Origin: Planctomycetota bacterium
GTDB taxonomy: Bacteria; Planctomycetota; Brocadiia; Brocadiales; Brocadiaceae
Length of the DNA: 62,313 nt
NCBI GenBank assembly: GCA_016188675.1
Contig: JACPHJ010000154.1
Coordinates: 1 to 62,313, forward strand
Reading direction: 5' to 3'
Below the pieces are notes generated by a model that did no database searches, was not told the origin of the DNA, and saw nothing but the letters and a program-made list of their open reading frames with translations. This document shows, piece after piece, positions 1-7,644 of this stretch (the first letter of the stretch is position 1; each line of letters opens with the position of its first letter). A program made the position numbers and the translations under genes.

Positions 1-143
1 GTACTGTTTAAAGAATTCTTTTTGTTATAGTGGAATAGAGGGGATTGGAAAAAACCATAAATATTTTCACTGGATGTGGCGATGGTGAGGTGATGATTCA
101 TTGGTGTTCACACCCTCAAACATTGTGCCGAACAGTATTGGAA

Positions 144-1337
144 TTAGCTTGGGTTTTTTCTGACCAATAAAAGCAAGGGGATTGAGGCAAGCTGTGCCAC
201 AACAGAGAATGCAATGAGTGATGTTAAAGAGAAGTCGTAGAGAATTCCCATTATGGCGCTGCCGAAAAACCAGAAGATTCCATAACCTGTATTAAAAATG
301 CCGTAGCCTGTGCCTCGCCTGCCAGGCGGAACCATATCTGCAATAACAGCCCTCATGATGGATTCCTGCGCCCCCATACCCATTCCCCATAATGCCATTC
401 CAATGAGAGCAAAGGAAAAATTTCCTAAAAAAACCAGTGGGGCAAAAAGCATCGAGAACAGAGAAACAATGATCAATATAGAAATGCCTTTGCGATCAAA
501 CAGGTATCCGAATAAAAGCGCTGCAATGGCGTCAACACCCATTGCAATGGCGTAAAATACAGGTATCCATACGTCTGAAACGGCAGATACTTTTTTGAAA
601 TGGTATGCAATCAGCGGAAAGTCTGCATAGCCCGCAGCAATAAACGCAACCGCAACGAGATAAATCCAGAATTTTTTGGGGAATCCCTTTGTCTCCAATT
701 CGGGCTGAGACACTTCCAGATTACGCGGCTGAGGGTATAACCAACGGGCTGCCATGAGTACGCTTATTGCCATGATAGCCGGTATAATTAAAGCAGCAAA
801 ACCAGTCCGGTAGCCTCCCTTGATATAAAGGACACCACCAACGATAAGCGGCCCCGAAAATGCTCCGATTTGGTCTAATGCCTCGTGCAATCCAAACCCC
901 TTTCCCCTTCCGATCTCACTGGTTGCGTGGGAAAGCATTGCATCTCGTGCCGGGGTTCGGATTGCTTTTCCTATGCGCTCAGTAATCATGAGAGCGGCTG
1001 CAATTTCCCAGCGTCCCGCCAACGCCAATGCAGGTACTGCCAGCATATTCAATGTGTAGCCAAACAACGTAATTGCCCAATATTTTCCTATTTTGTCGCT
1101 AACATACCCTGAAATAAGCCGCAGGCTATATCCTATTAGTTCGCCGAATCCTGCAACAATGCCAACCGTAGTGGCGCTTGCTCCTAATATAGCCAGATAC
1201 TGGCCGTTTATGCTGCGTGCACCCTCGTATGTTATATCTGCAAAGAGGCTTACTATGCCAAGCAATACAATGAACTTTATTGCGTGTGCTTTAGAAGTAT
1301 TGTTGTTAACCAGGGTTGTGCTTGATTGGTTTTGCAT
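144..1337 (-). CDS. MFS transporter (12-TM)
   Basis: A 397-residue polytopic membrane protein with the spacing of the major facilitator superfamily: about twelve hydrophobic segments, a basic loop with DKIGKY between TM2 and TM3 (about residues 80-86), a long central cytoplasmic loop (about 200-220) and the repeated equivalent DRKG near residue 282. The N-terminal stretch TYEGARSINGQYL (about 37-49) is typical of a group of uncharacterised drug/metabolite MFS proteins. The substrate cannot be told. It is a single gene, divergent from thiL across a 218-bp gap. The ATG at 1337 precedes a short polar tail before the first TM, and no strong ribosome site is visible. Bases 1-143 hold no gene that I can see. 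Confidence 0.85.
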   Translation of the reverse strand: MQNQSSTTLVNNNTSKAHAIKFIVLLGIVSLFADITYEGARSINGQYLAILGASATTVGIVAGFGELIGYSLRLISGYVSDKIGKYWAITLFGYTLNMLAVPALALAGRWEIAAALMITERIGKAIRTPARDAMLSHATSEIGRGKGFGLHEALDQIGAFSGPLIVGGVLYIKGGYRTGFAALIIPAIMAISVLMAARWLYPQPRNLEVSQPELETKGFPKKFWIYLVAVAFIAAGYADFPLIAYHFKKVSAVSDVWIPVFYAIAMGVDAIAALLFGYLFDRKGISILIIVSLFSMLFAPLVFLGNFSFALIGMALWGMGMGAQESIMRAVIADMVPPGRRGTGYGIFNTGYGIFWFFGSAIMGILYDFSLTSLIAFSVVAQLASIPLLLLVRKNPS

Positions 1338-1444
1338 TATGATAAATTTTTGTAATCCTGATAATCGTTCGACGGAGCGCTTACGAAGAAGTCTGTGTTC
1401 ATCTGCGTCTATAATAAAAAGTACATAGTAATAAATTTAAAATG

Positions 1445-1474
1445 TTGAGTCAAGTAAGTTAAAGATGTTATTAT
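1445..1474 (+). promoter_or_regulatory. candidate sigma-70 promoter for thiL
   Basis: TTGAGT at 1445-1450 and TATTAT at 1469-1474 are separated by 18 bp, giving a reasonable housekeeping promoter. Initiation would fall near 1481, about 75 nt before the thiL ATG. The assignment rests only on motif match and position. Confidence 0.4.
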
Positions 1475-1555
1475 ATTTATATAGGATTGGCATGAGAAAA
1501 GGATAGCATTCCACACTACAGATATTTTTGGACTAAATAGTAATAAAGGTTTTTA

Positions 1556-2482
1556 ATGGGTGAATTCTCATTCATACAATGGATTCAGGAAAGACAGAGA
1601 AGGCGTAAAGACGTAATATTGGGCATCGGTGATGATTGTGCCGCAATAGATGTTTCTTCTGACAGATTGTGTCTTATTACGACTGATATGCTGGTGGACG
1701 GCACACATTTTGATCTTAAAACATGTCCAGTTCGGGATGTTGGAAGGAAAGCAATTGCATGCAGTATCAGTGATGTTGCGGCTATGGGCTGTCAGGCCAC
1801 GGTTGCCGTGGTTTCTATCTGTTTCCCCAACCATTCCACTGAAAGATTTGCACGGGAACTCTATAAAGGGATATGGAGTATCGCAGATAAATATAACATC
1901 GAGATTGTTGGTGGGGATATTATCAGTGGTTGCAGTCCTTTGTGTATTAGCGTTACCATGCTTGGGAGGGATGATGGATTAAAACCCATACGTCGTTCAG
2001 GAGCGAGGGTGGGGGATATGATTCTGGTAACCGGAACGCTGGGGGGATCGCTTCTTGGCAAGCATCTCCATTTCGAACCACGACTCAAAGATGGACTCGT
2101 TTTGAACAAGAATTTTACAATACATGCCATGATCGATATCAGCGATGGATTGACTGCGGATTTAAATCATATCCTGGAAGAAAGCAGGGTGGGCGCCATC
2201 CTGTACGAAGACCGGATTCCCGTATCAGAAGCGGCTGTAAAAATGTCAAAGGAAACCGGTAAGAAGCCTCTCTACCACGCATTATCTGATGGGGAGGATT
2301 ATGAACTGTTGATGACTTTATCTAAAGGTCAGGCAAAAAAGATTTTGAAATCGCCCCTGTTTACGAAGGGAACGTTCAGTTGCATAGGAGAGGTCATTGA
2401 GAATAGCGGTATTCAGATGAAGTTTTTGGATGGTAATATCCTACGTATAAAACCACGTGGATACGAGCATCTTAAATCATAA
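1556..2482 (+). CDS. thiL: thiamine-monophosphate kinase
   Basis: ThiL phosphorylates thiamine monophosphate with ATP to thiamine diphosphate, the last step of cofactor B1 synthesis. The 308-residue length is normal for the family. The N-terminus shows GEFSFIQWI followed by GIGDDCAAID (about residues 23-32), the metal-binding Asp pair typical of the PurM/ThiL fold. Next come TTDMLVDGTHFD (about 42-53) and the SDVAAMG motif (about 72-78). A second family signature, MIDISDGL, lies near 190-200, and SDGEDYELL near 242. It is followed after 12 nt by tsaE, so the two are probably cotranscribed. No TPP riboswitch is visible upstream. Confidence 0.93.
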   Translation: MGEFSFIQWIQERQRRRKDVILGIGDDCAAIDVSSDRLCLITTDMLVDGTHFDLKTCPVRDVGRKAIACSISDVAAMGCQATVAVVSICFPNHSTERFARELYKGIWSIADKYNIEIVGGDIISGCSPLCISVTMLGRDDGLKPIRRSGARVGDMILVTGTLGGSLLGKHLHFEPRLKDGLVLNKNFTIHAMIDISDGLTADLNHILEESRVGAILYEDRIPVSEAAVKMSKETGKKPLYHALSDGEDYELLMTLSKGQAKKILKSPLFTKGTFSCIGEVIENSGIQMKFLDGNILRIKPRGYEHLKS

Positions 2483-2494
2483 TATAAAAGACAA

Positions 2495-2986
2495 TTGTTG
2501 GTTGTGAAAGAAAAAAAATTAACTTTTAAAAGTACGAGTAGTGAAGAAACGATAAGGTTCGGTGAAAGACTGGGCAAATTATTAGCGCCAGGGCATGTTG
2601 TTGCATTGGTGGGTGAATTGGGCGCCGGGAAGACAACCATGGTAAAGGGTATAGTTCGTGGGCTTGGCGTCATAGATAAGCGAGCGGTGAAGAGTCCCAC
2701 GTTTGCTTTGGTACATAGATATGAAGGCCGTATTCCGATTTATCATTTCGATGCATATAGATTTATAAATACTCAGGAGATGTTGTATATAGGGAGCGAT
2801 GAGATGATCTATGGGAATGGCGTATCTATTATTGAATGGGCGGACAAAGTTCCTGAATGTTTGCCAGAAGAGTATTTGAAAATAACTTTGATAGCTGTTT
2901 CTGAAAACGAAAGAACTATAGAGATGTGTGGGTATGGGGGACGCTATGATAAAATACTCAATAGTTTAGGAATGAATAATGGTTGA
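2495..2986 (+). CDS. tsaE: tRNA t6A biosynthesis ATPase TsaE
   Basis: TsaE is the small P-loop ATPase that works with TsaB, TsaC and TsaD to make the t6A modification of ANN-decoding tRNAs. The Walker A motif GELGAGKTT is at about residues 40-48, followed by the family features VKSPTFALVHRYEG (about 63-76), YHFDAYRF (about 79-86) and IIEWADKVPE (about 109-118). The start is uncertain: TTG at 2495 and 2498 and GTG at 2504 are in frame, there is no ATG, and no clear ribosome site precedes any of them. The gene lies 12 nt after thiL and is followed immediately by a strong hairpin terminator. Confidence 0.9.
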   Translation: MLVVKEKKLTFKSTSSEETIRFGERLGKLLAPGHVVALVGELGAGKTTMVKGIVRGLGVIDKRAVKSPTFALVHRYEGRIPIYHFDAYRFINTQEMLYIGSDEMIYGNGVSIIEWADKVPECLPEEYLKITLIAVSENERTIEMCGYGGRYDKILNSLGMNNG

Positions 2987-3000
2987 TTTGGAGCGATCTT

Positions 3001-3048
3001 TATAAAACAAAAAGGCAACCCATATAAGAGTTGCCTTTTTGTTTTATA
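3001..3048. terminator. rho-independent terminator after tsaE
   Basis: A perfect 19-bp inverted repeat (3001-3019 and 3030-3048) encloses a 10-nt loop. The GGCAAC/GTTGCC core is flanked by A-rich and T-rich arms, so it can terminate in both directions: thiL-tsaE from the left and the small secreted-protein gene at 3091 from the right. Confidence 0.85.
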
Positions 3049-3090
3049 CTATAATTTGAAGCTTACTAAGTTTATACTTTTATTATTAAA

Positions 3091-3273
3091 TTAGTGTTTT
3101 GCCTTATGGCATTCGCATTTACAATCTTTCTCTGCCTTGGATGGTAAATGTCCGCACTTGTCGCATTTCTTTTCCTCTGCCATAGCTGAACCAACCAATA
3201 CTGTATTTACTACACCGACGCCGACCATTAATGCACCTACAATAACGAGACTATAACCAAATTTCTTTAACAT
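3091..3273 (-). CDS. small secreted Cys/His-rich protein
   Basis: A 60-residue protein that begins with MLKKFG, has a hydrophobic stretch over about residues 8-30 and a signal-peptidase-like site SAMA|EE near residue 32. The predicted mature part is only about 28 residues and highly charged. It carries five cysteines (37, 40, 51, 53, 55) and three histidines, arranged as CxxCGH and CKCECH, so metal binding or disulfide formation is plausible. The preceding AGGAGG is a strong ribosome site. Its signal region is nearly the same as that of the next gene upstream (3385-3543), so the two are paralogues with different mature tails. Terminated by the 3001-3048 hairpin. I recognise no named family. 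Confidence 0.75.
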   Translation of the reverse strand: MLKKFGYSLVIVGALMVGVGVVNTVLVGSAMAEEKKCDKCGHLPSKAEKDCKCECHKAKH

Positions 3274-3303
3274 TTTTATGCCCTCCTCATATTTTTAAAA
3301 ATT

Positions 3304-3341
3304 AAGACTAGCCCCTGAAAACACTCTCAGGGGCTAGTCTT
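3304..3341. terminator. intercistronic hairpin / terminator
   Basis: A perfect 15-bp stem (3304-3318 with 3327-3341) and 8-nt loop lie between the two small secreted-protein genes. A run of T follows on the plus strand and A/T-rich sequence follows on the minus strand. On the minus strand it lies 31 nt upstream of the 3091-3273 start, so it may attenuate transcription coming from the sigma-54 promoter or protect the upstream transcript. Its core resembles the hairpin at 3589-3604. Confidence 0.7.
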
Positions 3342-3384
3342 TTTATGTATTTTGAAGCTTAAATAGCAATAACTTGCTTTATTC

Positions 3385-3543
3385 TTACTTCTTTTCTTCC
3401 TTCTTCTTTTCTTCTTTCTTCTCTTCCTTCTTTTCTTCTTTCTTCTCTTCTGCCATTGCCGAGCTTACAAATACACTACTTAAAATACCGCTATACATCA
3501 ATGCACCAATGAAAGCAAGACCAATACCAAACTTCTTTAACAT
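3385..3543 (-). CDS. small secreted Lys/Glu-tail protein
   Basis: A 52-residue gene on the minus strand. It starts MLKKFGIGLAFIGALM, continues through a hydrophobic signal segment ending SSAMA|EE, and then is nothing but Lys and Glu (KKEEKKEEKK pattern) to the stop. The signal peptide matches the 3091-3273 product closely, including the MAEEKK junction. AGGAGGAG lies 8-9 nt before the ATG, and a near-consensus sigma-54 promoter lies about 95 nt upstream. The mature product would be a roughly 20-residue zwitterionic peptide. No family is recognised; role in the envelope is inferred only from the export signal. Confidence 0.7.
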   Translation of the reverse strand: MLKKFGIGLAFIGALMYSGILSSVFVSSAMAEEKKEEKKEEKKEEKKKEEKK

Positions 3544-3588
3544 TTCCTTCTCCTCCTCATGTGTATTTAGGAAATCTGAACCATGCGC

Positions 3589-3604
3589 CTGAGAACACTC
3601 TCAG
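3589..3604 (-). promoter_or_regulatory. 5'-leader hairpin of the small secreted gene
   Basis: CTGAGA (3589-3594) pairs with TCTCAG (3599-3604) around an ACAC loop inside the predicted 5' leader of 3385-3543. The same arrangement, CTGA..ACAC..TCAG, forms the tip of the 3304-3341 hairpin in front of the paralogue. The duplication therefore included the leader. Confidence 0.4.
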
Positions 3605-3635
3605 CAATGCTACCTGGCTACTGTTTAGAATACCG

Positions 3636-3651
3636 AGCAAGATGCTTGCCA
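3636..3651 (-). promoter_or_regulatory. sigma-54 (RpoN) promoter
   Basis: On the minus strand the sequence reads TGGCAAGCATCTTGCT, matching the -24/-12 consensus TGGCA(C/A)G-N4-TTGC(A/T) with correct GG-GC spacing. The start of transcription would be near 3625, leaving an about 80-nt leader before the ATG at 3543. The flanking gene upstream encodes a sigma-54-dependent activator (3905-5299), which is the natural candidate regulator. Confidence 0.75.
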
Positions 3652-3786
3652 AAAAATTCTTAATGTAATATTTGTAGTAATAATTAAAGCAAATACGTAA
3701 CTATTTAAGATTACATTTCTTATGATAAGTGTGTTAATTGTTTTGTTTTTGGTTTGGTTAGAAGTTACCGGTGAGTTGTGTATCTT

Positions 3787-3883
3787 AAAACATACATATA
3801 TTGCAAATTTCTTTAAGTATTTATGAAACAGAGTTTTACATTTAGTATTTATGTATTAAAAAACATACATATTGTATAATTTT
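3787..3883. promoter_or_regulatory. possible upstream activator sites (direct repeat)
   Basis: AAAACATACATAT occurs twice, at 3787-3799 and 3860-3872, each followed by TTG or ATTG and an A/T-rich stretch. The second copy is preceded by TATGTATT, giving an imperfect dyad TATGTAT...ATACATA. They lie roughly 135-225 bp upstream of the sigma-54 promoter, the usual distance for enhancer-binding activators. The whole 3545-3904 interval otherwise contains no gene. Confidence 0.35.
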
Positions 3884-3904
3884 GCATGCATTTTATGGTT
3901 TTAG

Positions 3905-5299
3905 TTATAATCTGATTTTTTCAGTGTTTATTGCGGTGAGACTATTTTTGTAATTTTCAGGGTCTATGTTATGTTTTTTAATCAATTTGTATATATCTGC
4001 TCTGTAACGTTTTGCTATTTTTGAGGCATTTGTAACGTTGCCTTTACTTATTTTCAAAAGATTTTCAATGTACTCCCGTTCAAATCTTTCTTTGGCATCC
4101 TTATATGAATTGAATACGTTTTTAAGGGTGTTTGTTTCGGTAAAGAGGTCTTCGGGTGTGATGGCATCTTTATTGGTCATTATGACGGAATGTTCGACCT
4201 TATTCTGTAATTCCCGGATATTGCCCGGCCAGTCATAGAGGGTCATTCGTTGGATAGCCGCAGGTGTAAATCCTTTAATATTTTTTTTGAGTACCTTACA
4301 AAATCCCGTCATAAAGTAAGTGGCTAATAATGGGATATCGTCCTTCCTTTCGCGTAACGGGGGAATATAAATGGGCACGACGTGGATTCTGTAAAATAAG
4401 TCTTCACGAAATTTTCCATCGTTTACTGCCTTTTGCAGATCCGTATTGGAGGCGACAATGACCCTTACATTGACCTTAACACTCCTTGTGCCGCCAATTG
4501 GTTTAATTTCTCTTTCTTGTAATACCCTCAAAAGTTTAATCTGCAAGGCAGGCGATGTATTGCCGATCTCATCCAAAAAAATAGTGCCTCCATCTGCTTG
4601 TGTAAAAAGCCCTTCTTTTGACTCATGGGCGTCCGTGTAAGCTCCCCGTATATGTCCAAAGAGTTCGTTTTCCAATAACCCTTCCGGGATTGCACCGCAG
4701 TTTGTGGCGACAAAAGAATTCTTTGCACGATTGCTGTTGTAATGAATGGCTTTTGCAATGAGTTCCTTGCCTGTTCCACTCTCGCCGTAAATAGAAACTG
4801 TACAGTCAGTTTTAGCGATTTTGGCAACACGTTCAAGGATTTCCTGCATTTGTTTGTTATTGCCGATGATGTGTTTGAAGTTGTTCTGTTCATCAAGCTG
4901 GCTCCTGAGATGTTCGATTTCCTTGGTGAGTAATTGCTTTTCCAGGGCATTTTTAATGTGAAGCGACAGATCTTCGTTATTGAATGGTTTGGTAATATAG
5001 CTGTAAGCGCCCTTTCTCATGGCTTCGACAGCGCTTTCAATGCTTCCATGTGCAGTCAGGATAATAATTGGAAGGTTTGGATAACAACCAATAATCTCTT
5101 CCATAAGTTCAATGCCATTCTCTTCGGATAATCGTAAATCAATAATGATGAGATTGAAAGAAGTTGTAGATAGTGCCGTTTTTGCCTCTTTGCCGTCTCT
5201 GGCAATTGTGACATGATAATTCCATGATTTCAAACGCATCTGGAGTACTTCCAGGATATTTGCGTCATCATCTATTACTAATATTTTTTCGCCTGACAT
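3905..5299 (-). CDS. sigma-54-dependent response regulator, GlrR/QseF-like
   Basis: A 464-residue NtrC-family activator when started at the ATG at 5299 (MSGEKILVIDDD); a longer in-frame extension would run into the preceding lipoprotein gene. Domains: receiver about 1-120 with phospho-acceptor Asp54 and the Lys of ITKPF; AAA+ domain about 140-370 with Walker A GESGTGKE and Walker B FLDEIG; Fis-type helix-turn-helix at the C-terminus (GNVTNASKIAKRYRADIYKL). The sigma-54 contact loop reads GAYTDA instead of the usual GAFTGA. Gene order kinase, lipoprotein, activator and the DIYKLIKKHNID ending match E. coli glrK-qseG-glrR. Probable target: the adjacent sigma-54 promoter at 3636-3651. Confidence 0.88.
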   Translation of the reverse strand: MSGEKILVIDDDANILEVLQMRLKSWNYHVTIARDGKEAKTALSTTSFNLIIIDLRLSEENGIELMEEIIGCYPNLPIIILTAHGSIESAVEAMRKGAYSYITKPFNNEDLSLHIKNALEKQLLTKEIEHLRSQLDEQNNFKHIIGNNKQMQEILERVAKIAKTDCTVSIYGESGTGKELIAKAIHYNSNRAKNSFVATNCGAIPEGLLENELFGHIRGAYTDAHESKEGLFTQADGGTIFLDEIGNTSPALQIKLLRVLQEREIKPIGGTRSVKVNVRVIVASNTDLQKAVNDGKFREDLFYRIHVVPIYIPPLRERKDDIPLLATYFMTGFCKVLKKNIKGFTPAAIQRMTLYDWPGNIRELQNKVEHSVIMTNKDAITPEDLFTETNTLKNVFNSYKDAKERFEREYIENLLKISKGNVTNASKIAKRYRADIYKLIKKHNIDPENYKNSLTAINTEKIRL

Positions 5300-5318
5300 A
5301 ATTTGAGATATCTTAAAA

Positions 5319-5732
5319 TTATTCCTTTTTTTGCCCTTCCGTACTTTTTGAATCGGTTCCCGGTGTCGCTTCCGGAGCACTTGTTGCTATCGTTTCTTCA
5401 ATGCGGTTGTCAACTTCCGTCTTTTTTTCTTCCATCTGCACGTCGACTTCACGGAGTTTTTCTATATCGCTTTTTAGTTCTTCGATTGTCTCATGGGCTG
5501 TATGAACTTCATCTGTGAGCTTACCAATTTCCTGATCTTTCATAGAGAGACGGTCCAGGAGATCGGTAATCGTTTTTTCCTTGAGTTGAAGGTCGAGTTT
5601 GATAGTTTTGATTTCTTCATTTTTTGTGGTTAAATCTTTTATATGCGTTGTACAGATACAACCGGTACTAAGAAAAAATACGGGAAAAAAGTATAAAGAA
5701 AAATAGTATTTTTTACTGTTCGTAATATGCAC
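5319..5732 (-). CDS. coiled-coil lipoprotein, QseG-like position
   Basis: A 137-residue predicted lipoprotein. It uses a GTG start at 5732 with AAAGGA about 8 nt upstream. The N-terminus is basic then hydrophobic and ends in a lipobox LSTGC (Cys about 25). The rest is a continuous heptad-rich coiled coil (about 30-110) followed by a Thr/Ser/Glu-rich tail. It lies between a histidine kinase gene and a sigma-54 regulator gene, the place held by QseG in enterobacteria, where the lipoprotein contacts the kinase periplasmic domain. Sequence similarity to QseG cannot be judged here, so the equivalence rests on lipoprotein nature, size class and synteny. Confidence 0.75.
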   Translation of the reverse strand: MHITNSKKYYFSLYFFPVFFLSTGCICTTHIKDLTTKNEEIKTIKLDLQLKEKTITDLLDRLSMKDQEIGKLTDEVHTAHETIEELKSDIEKLREVDVQMEEKKTEVDNRIEETIATSAPEATPGTDSKSTEGQKKE

Positions 5733-5795
5733 TTTTTTTATCCTTTATCTGGTATTGTTCTGCTGCTCAATGTTATTTATTATTGAAAAGACTGC

Positions 5796-7325
5796 TTATA
5801 CGTTCAAGGCATAATCATAATTACAGGGAAGGATGAAATGAAAGGTACTGCCCTTTCCCGTATTACTTTCTACCCAAATATCACCCCCGTGGTCAAGTAC
5901 AATATGTTTTGCAATTGAAAGTCCCAATCCCGTTCCTTTGATGCCTCCTTTTCCTTTGTTATTAACCTGTTGAAATTTGTCAAATATCTTTTTATGGCAT
6001 TCGGCTGGTATTCCAATTCCCGTATCTGATATGCTGACTTTAATAAAAGAATGCACATTATTCAGGCGGTTTTGCTCCCTAAAGAATTGTGTGACATCGT
6101 GAGATTCGACCACTGTTGCTTTTGTTGTAATGGTACCTCCCGATTGAGTGAATTTAATAGCGTTGCTTAAAAGGTTATCCATTACCTGGGCAATTTTGTC
6201 ACGATCCAGTAAGATTTTGGGTATAGAGTTTCCATTTTTACATTTAATATGGATATTTTTATTCTCTGCCAGAAATCGTATTTCATCCGTACTTCTTCGA
6301 ATAACGTCGTGAATGTCTGAATATTGGAAGTTGTATCTCATCAATCCTGCTTCTACCCGTGAGATGTCCAATAAGTCATTAATCATCATAGTAAGCTGAT
6401 GCGCCTCTTCTTTTATAATATTGAGGAGTTTTATTTGTGGCTCAGAAATAGGCCCGGCAATTTTTTCCAGCAGGAGGTCGTTAGCCTCACGGATGGCCGT
6501 TAAAGGGGTTTTCAGGTTATGGGAAATATTAGAAACAAACTCTGATTTCATCTGGTCCATTTCTTTAAGTTTATTGCACATTTGATTAAAGGCCGTTCCC
6601 AGCGTACCGATTTCGTCATTGGAGGTAACGTCAATCCGGGAATCTAAATCTCCATCTGCAATACGGTCAGTAGCATCTTTTAGAGTTTTTATAGGAGAGC
6701 ATACACTGCGGGTAAAGAAATAAGCGAATATTGCCCCGAACAGGACGGCAAACAGGATGATGATAAGTGATACTTTTGTGGATTTGTATCCAATTTTTTG
6801 GAATATTTCTATCTTTTTAATTACTCCTGTCTGCAAGGTAAGTATTAGCTTGTTTATGGATTCGGTAAGCTGGTCGAGCGTTCTTTTCATTTCTTCTTCA
6901 TAACGGCTGTCGGGGGGGATAATTTCATCACTGCCCACCAGTACGATTTCTTTGGAAACCATGGAAAGATATTTATTGTGCAATTCTTTTATCTGATTAA
7001 TAAATGCCTTCTTTTCCCGATCATTCGTATATTCTTCAATTGATTTGAGCCGGTCGAGAAATTCTCTTTTCTTCTTATCGAAGAGGTCTAAAAATGCATC
7101 GTCGTTTGTGATTAGGTATTTTTTCTCGTTTCGAACCTGCTCAAGCAGGCTGTCTGCCAGTTTCTCTCCATTTTCAACAGAGGGAATATCGATTTTCATA
7201 ATCGAATCTGTGACCTTGTTGAGGTGGTTGAGACGAAAGATTAAATAAAAACTCATGGCCAGCATAAATAATGCAATGATAATGTAACCAAAGACCATGC
7301 GTTTCCAGAGGCTGTTTTTTATCAT
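5796..7325 (-). CDS. membrane histidine kinase with HAMP, GlrK/QseE-like
   Basis: The ATG at 7325 (MIKNSLWKRM) gives a 509-residue kinase; the 13-residue longer reading adds a hydrophobic extension without support. TM1 covers about residues 9-30, then a helical extracytoplasmic domain to about 180, TM2 about 185-207 and HAMP about 208-260. The H-box SHNLKTPLTAI carries the phospho-accepting His (about 272), and the HATPase domain shows DNLLSNAIKF, DTGIGIP and GTGLGLSI. The helical sensor followed by HAMP and the gene order with a lipoprotein and an NtrC-type regulator fit the GlrK/QseE type, which senses envelope state. Likely operon: 7325 to 3905. Confidence 0.85.
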   Translation of the reverse strand: MIKNSLWKRMVFGYIIIALFMLAMSFYLIFRLNHLNKVTDSIMKIDIPSVENGEKLADSLLEQVRNEKKYLITNDDAFLDLFDKKKREFLDRLKSIEEYTNDREKKAFINQIKELHNKYLSMVSKEIVLVGSDEIIPPDSRYEEEMKRTLDQLTESINKLILTLQTGVIKKIEIFQKIGYKSTKVSLIIILFAVLFGAIFAYFFTRSVCSPIKTLKDATDRIADGDLDSRIDVTSNDEIGTLGTAFNQMCNKLKEMDQMKSEFVSNISHNLKTPLTAIREANDLLLEKIAGPISEPQIKLLNIIKEEAHQLTMMINDLLDISRVEAGLMRYNFQYSDIHDVIRRSTDEIRFLAENKNIHIKCKNGNSIPKILLDRDKIAQVMDNLLSNAIKFTQSGGTITTKATVVESHDVTQFFREQNRLNNVHSFIKVSISDTGIGIPAECHKKIFDKFQQVNNKGKGGIKGTGLGLSIAKHIVLDHGGDIWVESNTGKGSTFHFILPCNYDYALNV

Positions 7326-7575
7326 AATCACTAACTGAATTTGGCTTAAACTAACAAATGGCAAATTAATTTGATTGTAAAATTTGACTATACGAGAACA
7401 TAAAACGTACGTAATGCTTTATTAGCGCATGACGTCTCTTTTCAGATTTGTAAAAAGGCGATTTGCATTATGGAGGAACATAAAGATGTTGATAAAATAT
7501 TAACTAAACCATGAATTATTAGCAAGTAAAAAATTACCTGTAATAATTTATATATTGCGATGTTATTGAGACTTA

Positions 7576-7584
7576 TGCTATAGT
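7576..7584 (+). promoter_or_regulatory. candidate extended -10 element before kinase gene
   Basis: TGCTATAGT (7576-7584 region, preceded by TA) matches the TGN-TATAAT extended -10 pattern and lies about 60 nt before the kinase ATG at 7645. No convincing -35 is seen. The 280-bp gap 7365-7644 otherwise has nothing recognisable. Confidence 0.3.
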
Positions 7585-7644
7585 AATTTTTAAATACTTT
7601 CTGACATGCGGAAAAAAATGTGATATTTCTTTTATGGAGGGGAA

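Noticed and set aside
1338-1555. TPP riboswitch upstream of thiL
   Set aside because: The conserved CTGAGA and ACCTGA elements are missing in this interval.
5300-5380. N-terminal extension of the GlrR-like regulator (start at 5380)
   Set aside because: It would overlap the lipoprotein gene by about 60 bp and precedes the receiver with a basic tail not seen in the family.
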